64,000 nucleotides of DNA from Phytophthora hibernalis (lineage: Eukaryota; Oomycota; Peronosporomycetes; Peronosporales; Peronosporaceae): assembly GCA_012656075.1 (NCBI GenBank), contig JAAKBF010000377.1, positions 1 to 64,000 on the forward strand. Direction: 5' to 3'. Shown here in pieces: positions 19,284 through 29,536 of the stretch (the first letter of the stretch is position 1; each line of letters starts with the position of its first letter). The notes under the pieces are model-generated. The model saw only the letters and a list, made by a program, of their open reading frames with translations, had not been told where the DNA came from and did not search any database. The position numbers were made by a program, and so were the translations under genes.

Positions 19284-20916
19284 TCGTTCAGGATGGTATC
19301 ATTCAGGATTCCAAGTCTGTGATAGTGGTAGTTCTGCTTCGAGAGATCTTGGTCATGCTCATATACGGGTATTCACTTATGCCAAGACAGGTGGCACCCT
19401 AGGGGCTTTACCTGTCGTCAGGAATCTTGGCAACCGTACCGCAGTACGTAGTCTTTCAGGGTTGCCGAGCCCATCGATAGCTAACCGCAAGCTCCACCAC
19501 ACTCCGTCACTTCCCATGTTATCCACATGTCACACTCCACGTTAAACTGGCCTTACTCCCCCAACCAATCCGACCTTCTTGAGAGGCACCTGCTTGAGGC
19601 TCGATAAAACCCGAAGTCACATGGTGTCACGTCCACCCGCCTCCTTACCGGGACGCAACTCCGACAGTAGTGTCGAGTCGCCTAAACGGATGCAGATGCC
19701 ACGAGGACAACCGCCATGGGTAAAGCGAGCGCAGGCCCTACCAGCCTACCACTTCTCACAGAGGGTGCCCGCCTTCACAGGGGCACTCGCACCGCCACAA
19801 CAAACCCACAACAGATAACAGACAAACAGAGTTCATTTTGCCCTATAGCCCACAAGTCCAGAAGAAACCTGGCAGACGTTTATCCTGGACGACCGAGACG
19901 CGTGTTGACTACTAAGGGCTCATCAGGCTGTGCGACAACTGGTGAGGAACTATCGTTAAGTAAGTCAAGACAAATTAGACGGGACCAGACGTAACCCGTC
20001 CTGGCGTGATCAGTTCTATTCCATTTCCTAGTTTGGTGAACATCCTTGAACGGTTGACTCCCGCATTTCATATTAACTACATCTTTGGACGTTTAAGATA
20101 GTCTACGACTAGGGATTTGAAGAATCCGATTATCGAGTGATAGGACTGTATTGTTCTGTTTATTTTCTCACACTAGTGGGGTGGTGCGCATTTTGAATAG
20201 CCACCCAGGACTGACCAATGTCCTGGAAGTGGCTTAGTTGACTGAAGTATAGACCCACCGTCTCAGGGTCTCAAAGAATAAGTGACGGCTACATATTTTG
20301 TTTAACTCTGTTTTGTATATCACAACTCATACGGTGCGAATCCAAGTATCAAAGATAAACGACACCGAAAGGGATGACACACCGCCATTCCTGGACGTAA
20401 TTTACGTCCAGGATTACAACCGTCTTTCAGGAAAGTCTGGTTGGGCTTGCGCTATACACCCTGGCCGACCAAAAAAAAATTTCATCGACTTCTCCACAGC
20501 TGGTGCGCGTGCCCGGATGTACAGAGTGGACCAAATATTGCACTGACACGCGGCGAATTGCCCACGTCTGTGACAATCTCAAATCTCGGCTCCTTTCGGC
20601 AAACGACCGTGGTGACAATCCGATCACTGAGACGTTCCTCTGAAGTCTTCTAACATAGCCGTCCACGGAGGAGTCTGGACGTTACTAATGTCACTTGCAT
20701 ATCGTAGTGTAGCACCCTTTTGCATTTAATTTCACGTAAGTCATCTCATGTCTTGACAATTCATCCTCTTCATATGATCTTCATCTTGGAATGCTTCCCG
20801 TTTATCTCAAGTCAACATTACTTCTTACTTCGCACGCCAATCACTTCGAGGGTAAACATCACTTTGCCGGCACAAATCTTCAATCAACAATCCACACTCA
20901 AATTCCGTGGGTTCAC
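19284..20916. other. Diverged transposon debris, no supported gene
   Basis: All frames are short. The region lies between the G2a RT fragment and the G2b chromodomain, so it probably contains G2 3' sequence, LTR and gag remnants. I could not find LTR ends or a PBS. It contains one striking perfect inverted repeat (20389-20413), reported separately. Confidence 0.4.
20389..20413. repeat. Perfect 25-nt inverted repeat
   Basis: Arms TCCTGGACGTAA and TTACGTCCAGGA (12 bp each) around one central T. GGACGT also occurs nearby as GGACGTT (20675). It could be an operator-like site, a hairpin or a chance relic within an old LTR. Confidence 0.55.
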
Positions 20917-21348
20917 TTAGTTCGACGGTCTGGTACGTTCACGAATTCTCATCCAGAAATGTATATTCTTGGATGGCCGTCTCCCTTGCATTGCTTGAAA
21001 ACGCGCCCGATCTCTCGCACCCTGGTTGAATTCATATAGTAATGCACCACAGCTCAATTGAGAAACCGGGATCCACTCAGGTTCTACATAACCCTTCCAT
21101 TTCACAAGGTATTCACGGACGCGTTTGGTGGTACGTGTACGTTTGGTCCAACGTAGGTCCCGGATTTCTTCGACCTCGTATTCGTCGTTCAGGCTGTCAG
21201 CCTCCCAGCTATCTTCTGGTAGTAATGCTGCATCAAAGTCATCATCATCCGCAATGTCAACCTGAATGGCTGGACACCTAGCGTGCTGGCTCGAGTCTTT
21301 AGACGACTGATGGGAATCAAGGGTTGACATGGTAACCCTTATCCTCAA
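20917..21348 (-). pseudogene. pol: G2b chromodomain
   Basis: The frame reads DEYEVEEIRDLRWTKRT..REYLVKWKGYVEPEWIPVSQL, a recognisable chromodomain with Tyr, Trp and Trp at cage-like positions, followed by SCGALLYEF, which matches the SCGGLLYDY tail of the E chromodomain. G2 is therefore a relative of E with a different core. The frame ends at 20917. The upstream linker and integrase (21420-22564) are on the same strand. Confidence 0.75.
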
Positions 21349-21585
21349 CTTAGAGCTTCAACCTGAAATTGTCATGAATCTGCAATCCTGAACGGCCCAT
21401 GCGAGATCCAGTTTACGACTCAATCCAGTCTGTACTCTATGAACATATAACCAAACTGCGTCTCCGACTTTGAAACTGGCCTTGACACGACCGGACAATT
21501 CCCTCCATTCCCGCGTCTGTTCCGCTGCTCGTTCACGTTTAGCCTTCTTCTGAAGATCCTTTGCGCAGCCTGGGCGTACGTATAA

Positions 21586-22564
21586 TCACGTTGAGGTTTT
21601 TCTCCACTCATAAGCCGTACGTTCAGGAACATTTGACGGTCTTGGACCTAGCATGGCCGATACAGTTCCTTGCAAGTCCCATCCATGAACTAAATAGAAA
21701 GGCGTATCTAGTCTGGTTGCATCAAATGAGGTATTTAAGGCGAACATCAGTCTCTCAGCATAACCATCCCAGTCGCTCTGGTCTGCCTCGGCAACGTAAG
21801 CTCGGACGCTGCGCATGACTGTCTAGACGGAGCGTTCCTGTTGACCGTTCGCTTGAGGACGGTAGGCTAGAGTCGCTCGTTGTTTGCTGCCCAGGAGGTC
21901 TCGAAAACGTGTGACCACCTCACTCATAAATCTTGGATCCTGGTCGTGGCGTAACTTCGAGCTCGCACCGAAACGTCGAAATACACATTCTTCGTAAGCC
22001 TCAACGCTTCTTGCGCTGTGATGGAGTTCATCGGCTTGCACATTACGAATCCGGAGAACGCATCCTGAAAAATAACATAAATGTGTTATCTCGTTTAGAC
22101 TTGGGCAAGACAACCTCGAACGGTCGTCTAGGCTCAATGTTCCCAGGTGATGGTTCAGGGTTAGGTGGACACCCCTTACCACTTGCACAATCCACACATT
22201 CTCTAATGAAACGCTGAATGTCAGCGAACATACCATGCCAGTAGAATTCCGTGCTCAATTTCTCGTGTGTTCGAGTGATTCCTTGATGACCGCCTTGGAT
22301 CGCTTCATGGGCATAATGGAGCATGTCTTCTTGGAGTGACGCAGGCACGACTAGTCTTGGTTCATCTGCCATGTCTCGTGGGCGCCCCTTATTGGACCTA
22401 CGCAGGCGATAGATAACTTCTCTTGAATCCAGTGCGAACAGCCCCGCCTTCTTTGAAATCGTGTTGATTTGGGGACGGGTGAAATGATCAACTCGTCGTT
22501 CAGGAATCTCTTGACGTCCCTCAAGAACGGGTCGCTCTACTGGTGTACTTGGATGCGCCTCCAC
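21586..22564 (-). pseudogene. pol: G2b integrase
   Basis: Frame 22043-22564 carries the HHCC finger (HEAIQGGHQGITRTHEKLS, then CVDCASGKGC). Frame 21823-22236 carries LRHDQDPRF (second Asp) and NGQQERSV (catalytic Glu). Frame 21586-21816 carries the post-core HGWDLQGTV motif, close to HGWDARSTL in E. The first catalytic Asp is missing: the sequence runs EVVLPKSKRDN without the SMDF stretch seen in E. At least two frameshifts. At about 22565 the sequence changes to the copia element. Confidence 0.75.
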
Positions 22565-22636
22565 CGTTCTGCCTGATACTCTATCGGACCCATGGGCTCT
22601 ACCTGATCGTTAACTCACGAGCATGGCTGCGTGTAA

Positions 22637-23490
22637 TTGCCGCCAACAATCGTGCTGCAATGGGTGCAGCACGCACAGTTCTACCCGCCGCAGAACTTTG
22701 GATTGAAGATGCTGAAGATGAAGGACATGGACTGGTCGGGTTTTCCGAAGTTCTCCGGTAAGGAGATCTACGCAGAGGTCGGTGCAGATTTCCTCGCGTG
22801 GGGTAAAAGTTCGTCCAGCGCTTGGTGGCAGCGCAGCTGATGAGTGGCGGGGACTGGCCAGGCGACTTTAAGATATTGACACTGAACAACAAGTTGAAGG
22901 GAAGGGGCCGGCACTGGCCTTCTTCGACAAGATGCTGCCGAAGTAGGTGGCGGAGTCGAACACGGTGGAGCACGTCATGGACAGAATGTTAGACTTCTAA
23001 TCGACGAAGGTGCCAGAGGCTAAGGTGATGGACCTCACGTCCGAGTCGAAGCCAACCAACAAGACCTGGACAGAGCACTTCCAGTACCTGGTGTACGTGC
23101 TCGAGCGTGCAGGTTGCCCAGATCAGTTCGTGCTGCAGTGTCTCTGCGACCCGGCACCAGAGCACGTGAAGAGAGTGATGTTGACTCGCCTGGACTCCAG
23201 ACTAGTGGATCGCATCCAGCATCCATGGGAGCTTGTCGCTTTTGCGACAGAATACGAAATAAGCACGGGTAAGCACAATGCTCGCAGTGGTGGATCACGC
23301 GGTGGGCGAGGTGGTTTTGTTGGTCGTGACGATCATGGAGGTCAAGGTAGTCGCGGACAAGGTTTTGTTGGGGGCTTTGACTCTGGCGGAGATCGTGCGT
23401 GCTGGTCGTGCGGAAAGGGTGGCCACGTCAAGCGCAACTGTCCTGGTGAAAAAAACTCGCACGGTGAAAATGTGACGCTGGTGTTGAGCG
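22637..23490 (+). pseudogene. gag: Copia gag with zinc knuckle
   Basis: Reads MDWSGFPKFSGKEIYAEVGADFLAWG (22720-22805), then LMSGGDWP and NNKL, and an open stretch from 23010 with TWTEHFQYLVYV and CPDQFVLQCLCDPAPEHVK. A Gly/Arg-rich segment (23280-23390) precedes a CCHC zinc knuckle CWSCGKGGHVKRNC (23399-23440). Breaks include TAG near 22944 and TAA near 22998. In intact elements this protein packages the RNA. Confidence 0.75.
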
Positions 23491-23499
23491 GAGCGTGTA

Positions 23500-23873
23500 T
23501 GCAACGTGGACTGGCGGGCAACGGTGTGTGGATCTTGGTCGGCGGTTCGGATGTTCACTTGGTGAATGACGAGAGACTGTTGCAAGGTGCCGTAGATTAT
23601 GTAGACTCGTGGATCACCTCCAACGGGGGCATGCTGAGCATGACGAAAAGAGGGACAGTCAAGTTGCGGACCGTGATCGACGGCAGCGAGAGTCATGTCG
23701 ACTTGACAAACGTGTACTACTGCAAGGAAGTCATCAACAACATCATAAGCTACGGGTTGTTGGAAGAGAAGGAGGTGTATCTTACGAGGCACAACAAGAA
23801 GAGCTACGTCGAGCGCGAGTCGCATGGACGACGCGTTTTCGAGGTGCGGCGAAAGGCAGCGTACTCTTGGTAG
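23500..23873 (+). pseudogene. pol: Copia protease, active site lost
   Basis: Continues in frame from gag. The expected copia protease motif W-I-x-DSGA-S-H reads WILVGGSDVHLV here, so the catalytic Asp and Ser are replaced. The following pattern (VTLTNVYYCKE-like: HVDLTNVYYCKEVINNIIS) is typical of the copia protease to integrase transition. The frame ends at TAG 23871-23873. Confidence 0.7.
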
Positions 23874-23939
23874 ACACGCTCGGTGGGTGCACCAGACAGG
23901 AGCGTGTGAATGCAGTGATGGGTGCAGTCGAGAGCGCAG

Positions 23940-24600
23940 GCTCCAGTGCGGCGGACGCGGTAACCGAGTGCACGTTGCTCGAGTTACACATTCGCCCCGG
24001 TCACCTCGCGTTCGACACGGTAGAGCGTATGGCGGACGCACAGGGCTCGGGAATCAAGCTGACGAGTCGAGTGAGGCTGAACTGCCTCACGTGCGCACAG
24101 GGCAGGCAAGATAAGGTGAACCAGCCCAAGAAGGATACGGGGCAGAACGATCCGGTGGACAAGATTGGTGGCGTGATATGCAGTGATATCAACGGGCCGA
24201 TGACCCCAAGCGACAGGCATGGGAATCGCAACATGATTAACTTCGTAGATCACAGCTCGAATTACGTTCCTCACCAAGAACAAGGTTGAAGCGACCAAGA
24301 AGGTTGAGCATTTTTTTATATTCTTCGATAAGCAGTACAACTGCCGCATATACGTACTGCACACGGACGGCGGGGGTGAGTGCATAAACGTGGAGGAGTT
24401 CTGCCGAGCGACGGGTGTGCGCCGACAGGTGAGGGTGCCATAAATCAGGCTTCGAACGGCAAAACCGAACGAATGCACATGACGATCTTGAACATAGCTC
24501 GCTGCATGTTATTCGCGAGCGGGTTAACACTTAAGTTCTGGGGGGTACGCAGTCGAGTACGCCGCGTACGTGCTGAACCACAGTGCGTGTAGCGCCAACT
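23940..24600 (+). pseudogene. pol: Copia integrase
   Basis: Pre-integrase finger region PGHLAFDTVERMA and CLTCAQGRQ (23990-24110), then SDINGPM (first Asp, about 24183), a broken stretch with VLHTDGGGEC (second Asp, about 24358-24390) and NGKTERMHMTI (Glu, about 24460-24490). Separate frames and a stop near 24287 divide it. All three acidic residues are still visible, but the gene is not open. Confidence 0.75.
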
Positions 24601-25084
24601 TGAGGGGAATATCACCGATTGAGGTCCTGACGGGAAGTGTCCGGACATGGCGGGCATTGTGACCTTCGGTAGCCCGTGCACGGTGTACCGAGACCCGAGT
24701 AAGAAGTCATGACAGCCTCGGGCTGAGGTCGGCATGATCATCGGGAAGAACGACGAGACCAAGGGTTTCAAGGTCTACATGGTCGTGGTGACAACGCAGC
24801 ACATCGAGAACGTGGAGACGCTCGATAGCAGGCTGAACGTGCAGTTGCAGGCGCAGCTAAAGCGGGAAGACTCGGAGCTGTGGCGCTCAATCGAGGAGTG
24901 CGAGGGCACTGCGAAGCAGAAGGGGGACTCACAGGAGAATTAGAGGAAAAGGAAGTCCAAGAGTAGAAAAATAAAGGCGTGCAGCACACGAGGTGAAGGT
25001 GAAGATGTCGTAGGTGGCCAAGGGTCAGCAGGAGCCCCGGAATGACCGGTTTGCCGTCGACCAGCGAGATCCCTAACAACGCGC
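24601..25084 (+). other. Copia integrase-RT linker remnant
   Basis: Charged, low-conservation linker (for example the frame at 24734-24943, rich in E, K, Q). No domain recognised. Stops near 24941 and 24965. Confidence 0.4.
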
Positions 25085-26035
25085 ATGCGTACGCGGCACA
25101 TGGGTGCAAAGCATGTGCCGATGCAAGTGGTGAACTCCGTCGTCGCACCCGACCCGACGAACTACCACGAAGCAATGCGGGACACGCGCGCGGACAAGTG
25201 GAGGGAGGTGATGAATGTCGAGTTCGAGGCTCTCGAGAGAAATAACAACTGGGAGGTGGTGGGGCCCCGGAACAGCAAGCTATTGCACACGAAGTGGGTC
25301 TACAAGAACAAGACGCACGCCGACGGCACGGTCGAGCGCTACATGGAAAGACTTGTGGTGTGCGGCAATGAACAGGAATATCGAATCGACTACGTGGTGA
25401 CGTTCTCGTCTTAGTTAGACTTGACCACCGGGAAGGTATTATTCGTGATGGCGCACGTCTGGGGTGTGCCGGTGCGGCACGGCGATGTGCCGAGCGCCTA
25501 CGTTAAGGCCGACAAGGAGGAGGAGTTGGAGATTTACCTTTACATACCGAAAGGAATGGAGATACCCGACGAGCTGCTTGCTCTGCTCGGCGTGAAGACC
25601 AGGCGACAGCTTGAGCTGCGGTTGATCAAAATCTTAACGGTCTCAAACACGCAGGCCGGTTGTGGAACATACTCCTTTGCAAAATCTTGACGAAGCTAGG
25701 TTTCTGCCAGTGCTGCACCGGTAGCTGTTTGTACTACAAGGGCGGTGTGACTCTTGTGGGCGTCTACGTTCATGACCTGCTAGTCACGGGAACGAGCAAT
25801 GCACGTGTAGACGCGTTCTTCAAGGACATGGCTGTGCTGGAGCTCGAGAATTTGGGGTCGTATCGAAGTTCCTGGGCATCGGTTTCGAGAATGATGAGGA
25901 CAAAGGCTGGCTGCTCGAACAGCGACACGTGATCCTGAGCATGCTAGACAAGTTTGGATTGAGTACGGCGTCGGCGCGGTGCGAGCGCCCATTGGCGGCG
26001 AGCTGATCTTCTGCCGATCGACGGAGCCGGGAGCC
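25085..26035 (+). pseudogene. pol: Copia reverse transcriptase, YVDD changed to YVHD
   Basis: Typical copia RT start: EAMRDTRADKWREVMNVEFEAL, then TKWVYKNKTHADG (25100-25330), then GVPVRHGDVPSAYVKA (motif A, about 25465-25510), LYKGG-like block (25735), and LVGVYVHDLLVTG at about 25755-25795, where the catalytic YVDD has become YVHD. Later KFLGI-type sequence is frame-shifted. Several stops (25412, 25688) make it a clear pseudogene. Confidence 0.8.
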
Positions 26036-26081
26036 CTGAAAGGCCGACGGTGCAGACTTTTCAGCCCTTAGTCGACAGTCT

Positions 26082-26970
26082 TGTGGTGTTGAGTTTTGGG
26101 GCGCTCGGTCGCCAGTCAGCAAGGTTGCCCCTGCTGAAGGAAAGTGACCAGCGTGCCCTGATAGGCAGATTACATTCCCCGCGCCACAGTGACCACGATA
26201 GTTTAGTGACCGAGGCCTCGGTCGGGTATAATAAATTCCCGGCCGAGGGTACGAACCCTCGTTTGTACCCATTTCAGTTTTGTACCCTCGGTCTTATAGA
26301 GCCGGGTACAGGATCACATACTGGGATCGGTTCACACTGGATATTTGTATTTAGGTATAGGACTAGCTATAGGATTGACTACAGATGCATCAGAGCCATA
26401 TATCAACATAAAAAATCAGCAGTCTCCCCACCCAAGTCACCAAGGGTCAAGTCCGTCTTCGGTAAGTCTAGCTAGCTTATCTTAGGGTCTGAATACGCTC
26501 GGCTTGTGGGGTGCTGGTCAGCGAGCCCAAGGTGCATTGAACCGAGGGTTTGTTGCTGGTCAGTCCAAGAGATTAGAGTGGCCGAGTGTTGGGAGCGACG
26601 AGAAGCGTCGTTCGCCATATATTATAGTGGGACCGAGTGTTCCATACATATTTACTACCCGCCGAGGTTTTACCTCGGCAAACCCGTATTAGGCTTGACA
26701 GCCGGTACCCTTCCTTCTGAGGGACTGCAGGGGTTCGCGCGAAAGCGCAATATTGCATACTAGCCCTCGCTCGTGGCTAGTGGTGCAGGTTATTGGGTTG
26801 GCCTAATACAACCTAGGTGTACAGAGGGTTCACATCCAACCCGGCGTAAGGGATCGTTCCTGGTCTTCAGGTTTGATCCAACGCTTGTTGACCTGACAAA
26901 GGGAAGCGAGTGTTGTTGGTGGGGCTCATACCATTTGGTAGTGAGACTTTCTGCGTGATCCTACACGAGA
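26082..26970 (+). repeat. LTR-4 of family E
   Basis: 889 bp, TGTGGTGTTGAG...CTACACGAGA. The left edge sits in copia sequence, which independently confirms the LTR start. The right edge is CACGAGA instead of CACGACA and passes directly into the inverted copia fragment. Subtype b, sharing CATATATCAACAT with LTR-5 and LTR-6. It is the 5' LTR of a truncated plus-strand unit (LTR, copia leader, gag start). Confidence 0.85.
26208..26280 (+). promoter_or_regulatory. Predicted core promoter inside the E LTR
   Basis: The 16-bp palindrome GACCGAGGCCTCGGTC (26208-26223) is followed by TATAATAAA (26227-26235), a short hairpin (CGAGGGT/ACCCTCG), and CCCATTTCAGTTT (26268-26280), which resembles the oomycete initiator plus flanking promoter region. 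The TATA-to-initiator distance of about 36 nt is sensible. All seven LTRs keep this layout. It would drive gag-pol on the element's sense strand. Confidence 0.55.
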
Positions 26971-27919
26971 TTAATGACATTCACGTTTTCATCCGCCAGG
27001 CTTTTCTATCTTTACTAGCGGCGTTCTTAAATTAAAATGTCACTTAAAACCCGCCCAGCTGGGATAAGAAACGTATATAGGGTTAGCACGCAATTCAGTG
27101 ATGTGATTCGTCGAGATAGGGTAATGTTAATAGACTGAGCAAATCACTTGAAGTGGAAACACGTGAGAGAGGAGCTGACTGAGCTCCCAGGAAGTTGTTG
27201 CCTCTCGTGTATTCAGCAAAACCAAAAGTGAGAGCTTCGTGGCTCCAAGTTCGTGTAGCTCAAGGAGGCTCTCCTACGGACTCCTATCTAACAACCGTCT
27301 TAGTCAAACACACACAACCACTTCCGCTCAGATTACTTTGTCTTGCGCTATCGCCTGCGTTAACCTGCAGCTTTGGACGCACTGACAATTCAACACTCCC
27401 CGCAGTGCAAATCCCAGTGCTGCTGCCTCGCTTCGATTCTGCGCTTCATCCATCAATCTCTCCCGATCCTTGAATCTCGTCAATCCACCTTCAAGTTTGT
27501 CATAAAGGCTTTAGACACAACTTCCTAGGTTCTTGACGGCGGTAACCTGTACAGATTTCCGTGAATCGCGTGAGCACCTCTCTTCCAGTCTTCCACGAGC
27601 TAATCTGCCCCGACTGCTTCTGCTGGAACAAGGCATTATCCCACCGACTTCACATTCAACCCCATCCGGAGATATTCAAACTGCTCTCTCGGTATCCCCT
27701 TTGTCAAAGTATCCGCCAGATTCTCCTTTGACATCACGTACTGCAAGATCATCTCTTTCAGCTGTACACGATCACGGATAAAATGATATCGCACATCAAT
27801 GTGCTTCACGCTCGTGTGATGAGACGGATTTTCACTAATGTCAATACAAGCCTGGTTGTCTTCATTCACCACTGTGTCTGGCTGCTCAAATCCCAGCTCC
27901 TTCATAGCTGCCTCAGGAA
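26971..27919 (-). mobile_element. Copia fragment, copy B (inverted)
   Basis: Reverse complement of 3711-4658, nearly identical. It lies between LTR-4 and the E gag start, so it takes the place of the element's leader and PBS. The RNase H frame is 27636-27905, and the possible copia LTR part is 26971-27395. Confidence 0.8.
27636..27905 (-). pseudogene. Ty1/copia RNase H C-terminal fragment, copy B
   Basis: Encodes the same 89 residues as copies A and C (DNQACIDI..., ENLADTLTKG). Antisense to the E gag that follows. No upstream RT or RNase H N-terminus is present. Confidence 0.85.
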
Positions 27920-28205
27920 CAAATTCTCACTAACAAATGGTATGAGTCCCACCAACAAGGTGAGGTCGCTCGCGCGAAACCTCACCGAGGCGTTGGACGA
28001 AGTGGCTGGTCCTGAACTAGCCCTCGAAGACAACGAAGATGGATTCGGCGATCTCCGATCGCTGACGATGGCCGAGGACGCGAGTTCTCGGTCGACCGGC
28101 AGTCGGTCTCCAGTTAATGGGGACACTCCGACTGCCAACAAGGTTCTGGGAAGATGCATGGAGGTGATGATGACAAAGAGCAAGTGCTTGGGCGGAGGAC
28201 CGGAT
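27920..28205 (+). pseudogene. gag: E gag N-terminus with an LTR-derived start (copy B)
   Basis: 37 bases of inverted LTR end (27920-27956) run into gag. An ATG at 27942 gives MSPTN from LTR sequence, followed by KVRSLARNLTEALDEVAGP, an acidic stretch and MEVMMTKSK. The same join occurs in E4 (42847 downward, minus). The copy is cut at about 28205, where G3 gag begins. Confidence 0.65.
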
Positions 28206-29339
28206 GCACCGGCGCTGACAAGTCAGATCCAAGGAACCCAGCTCCTGGGTACGGAGCGCCGCAGACGCTAGGGCAAGGACCAGCGCATGGGTGCAGATGC
28301 CGTACGGGCAGCAGCCGACTCCGCTGCCTCTGACGGGATCGAACCAAGGTCAAGGTGTCCAGTACATGCAGGGCTTCCTCAGCCGAGTGCTGGAACGAAT
28401 CAAGGATACGGCACCGTATTTTCGGAAGTGCCTTACGTGCAGCAGGGCCCGTACGTACAACAAGTCCCGTATGTGCTGCAAGGCCATACAGTGCCGCAGA
28501 GCCAGCAAGTCCAAGGTGGAGCAGGTCAGCCGCGAACGACGCCAGTACGTCTGAGTCTGCCCCTACCGCAAGTTGGCGTGACACAAGCGCAAGGTCAACA
28601 AGGGCAGCGGCCTCAACCAGGAGGCGCGTCCACGCAAGGTGGACCTCACGTGCAAGGTGGACAGCCGAAGCAAGGCGAGCCGCTAGGACAAGTTGGACCG
28701 CAAGGACAGGGTGGGCCTCCCGTGCAAGGCGTACCCCAAGGCCAAGGGGTGTCTTCGGGTGGCGGGGTGCAATACCCGCCTCAGTCGCAGTACCCGACTC
28801 AGACGCCGTACGTGCCTCAGACGCCGTACGTGCCTCAGACGCCGTACGTGTCGCAGTCGCAGCACATGTCGCCGTCGCAGTACGGGGGAGGACAGCCTCA
28901 GCAGACGCAGTACCAGCAATCCACGTCGCGAGGGGCAGCCAGTCCGAGTCATGTGCAGTTCGTGCAGCTGAGTTTGCAGCCGCCCTCTGGAAGTGGTCCT
29001 GCGTACGGGAATCAAGGCCAAGGGTACGGACAGCCTCAACAAGGCTACGGGGTCCCGCAACAGCAGTATGCGGCGAACCCGAACCAAGAGTACGGCTTGT
29101 CGGGCAAGATAATGCAAGAGAGATAAGCGAACGGTGGGTATGGGGGCGCGACGCTCTCAGCCCAGCCGTTGCAGAACCCGCGCACTCCAATGATGGCTAT
29201 CGCGTCCTACGGGGACTACTCGCTGAACGACGTCACGGGGACGCCGGGCTATGGGTTTGGAAACACGTTCTTTCAGCCGGTGAACTGGTCGCAAGCGGCC
29301 GAACAACTGAGAAACCTGCAGGCGCAGTTAGGGGCGTGA
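28206..29339 (+). pseudogene. gag: G3 gag N-terminal low-complexity region
   Basis: Open frame 28287-29126, then TAA, then the same frame continues to TGA at 29337-29339. Very rich in Q, G, P, Y and S, with tandem TPYVPQ repeats (28800-28855) and many VQGG, GQGG and YVQQ units. The part after the stop (NGGYGGATLSAQPLQNP..., ending LRNLQAQLGA) looks like the same protein. Low-complexity N-termini precede the capsid domain in some oomycete gypsy elements. No enzyme motif. Confidence 0.6.
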
Positions 29340-29536
29340 ATACGCCCTCGACGCAGTTCCAGGAAGGACTCCGGCTGTGGACCGTCCGTCGACTGCGGGT
29401 AGTCTAACGGCCGGCACTGGCCCGTCCGAGTACGGCATGCCCTCGAGCATCAAGAATGCTGTGCGCATGATACAACCGTTTTACTCTGACAGCGCTACGG
29501 TAGAGAAGGCTAGCTACTGTAGGCCTGAACGACACG

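Larger units (their letters stand above)
22637..26081 (+). mobile_element. Dead Ty1/copia element cut by LTR-4
   Basis: Gag, protease, integrase, RT in copia order, all on the plus strand, with stops and frameshifts throughout. No 5' LTR or PBS was found before the gag start. The RT ends at about 26035, and a short unrelated tail reaches LTR-4. Several catalytic residues are substituted. Confidence 0.8.

Noticed and set aside
27783..28271. A 162-codon frame spanning copia antisense, LTR tail and gag
   Set aside because: It is an accidental chimera across three elements. Only the gag part after 27942 has homologues in frame.
28114..29407. Long frames of 350-358 codons overlapping the G3 gag N-terminus on both strands
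   Set aside because: They are shadows of the GC-rich, Q/P/G-rich gag frame (28287-29339). Their composition (A/T/R/S-rich) is what frame shifts of that repeat would give.
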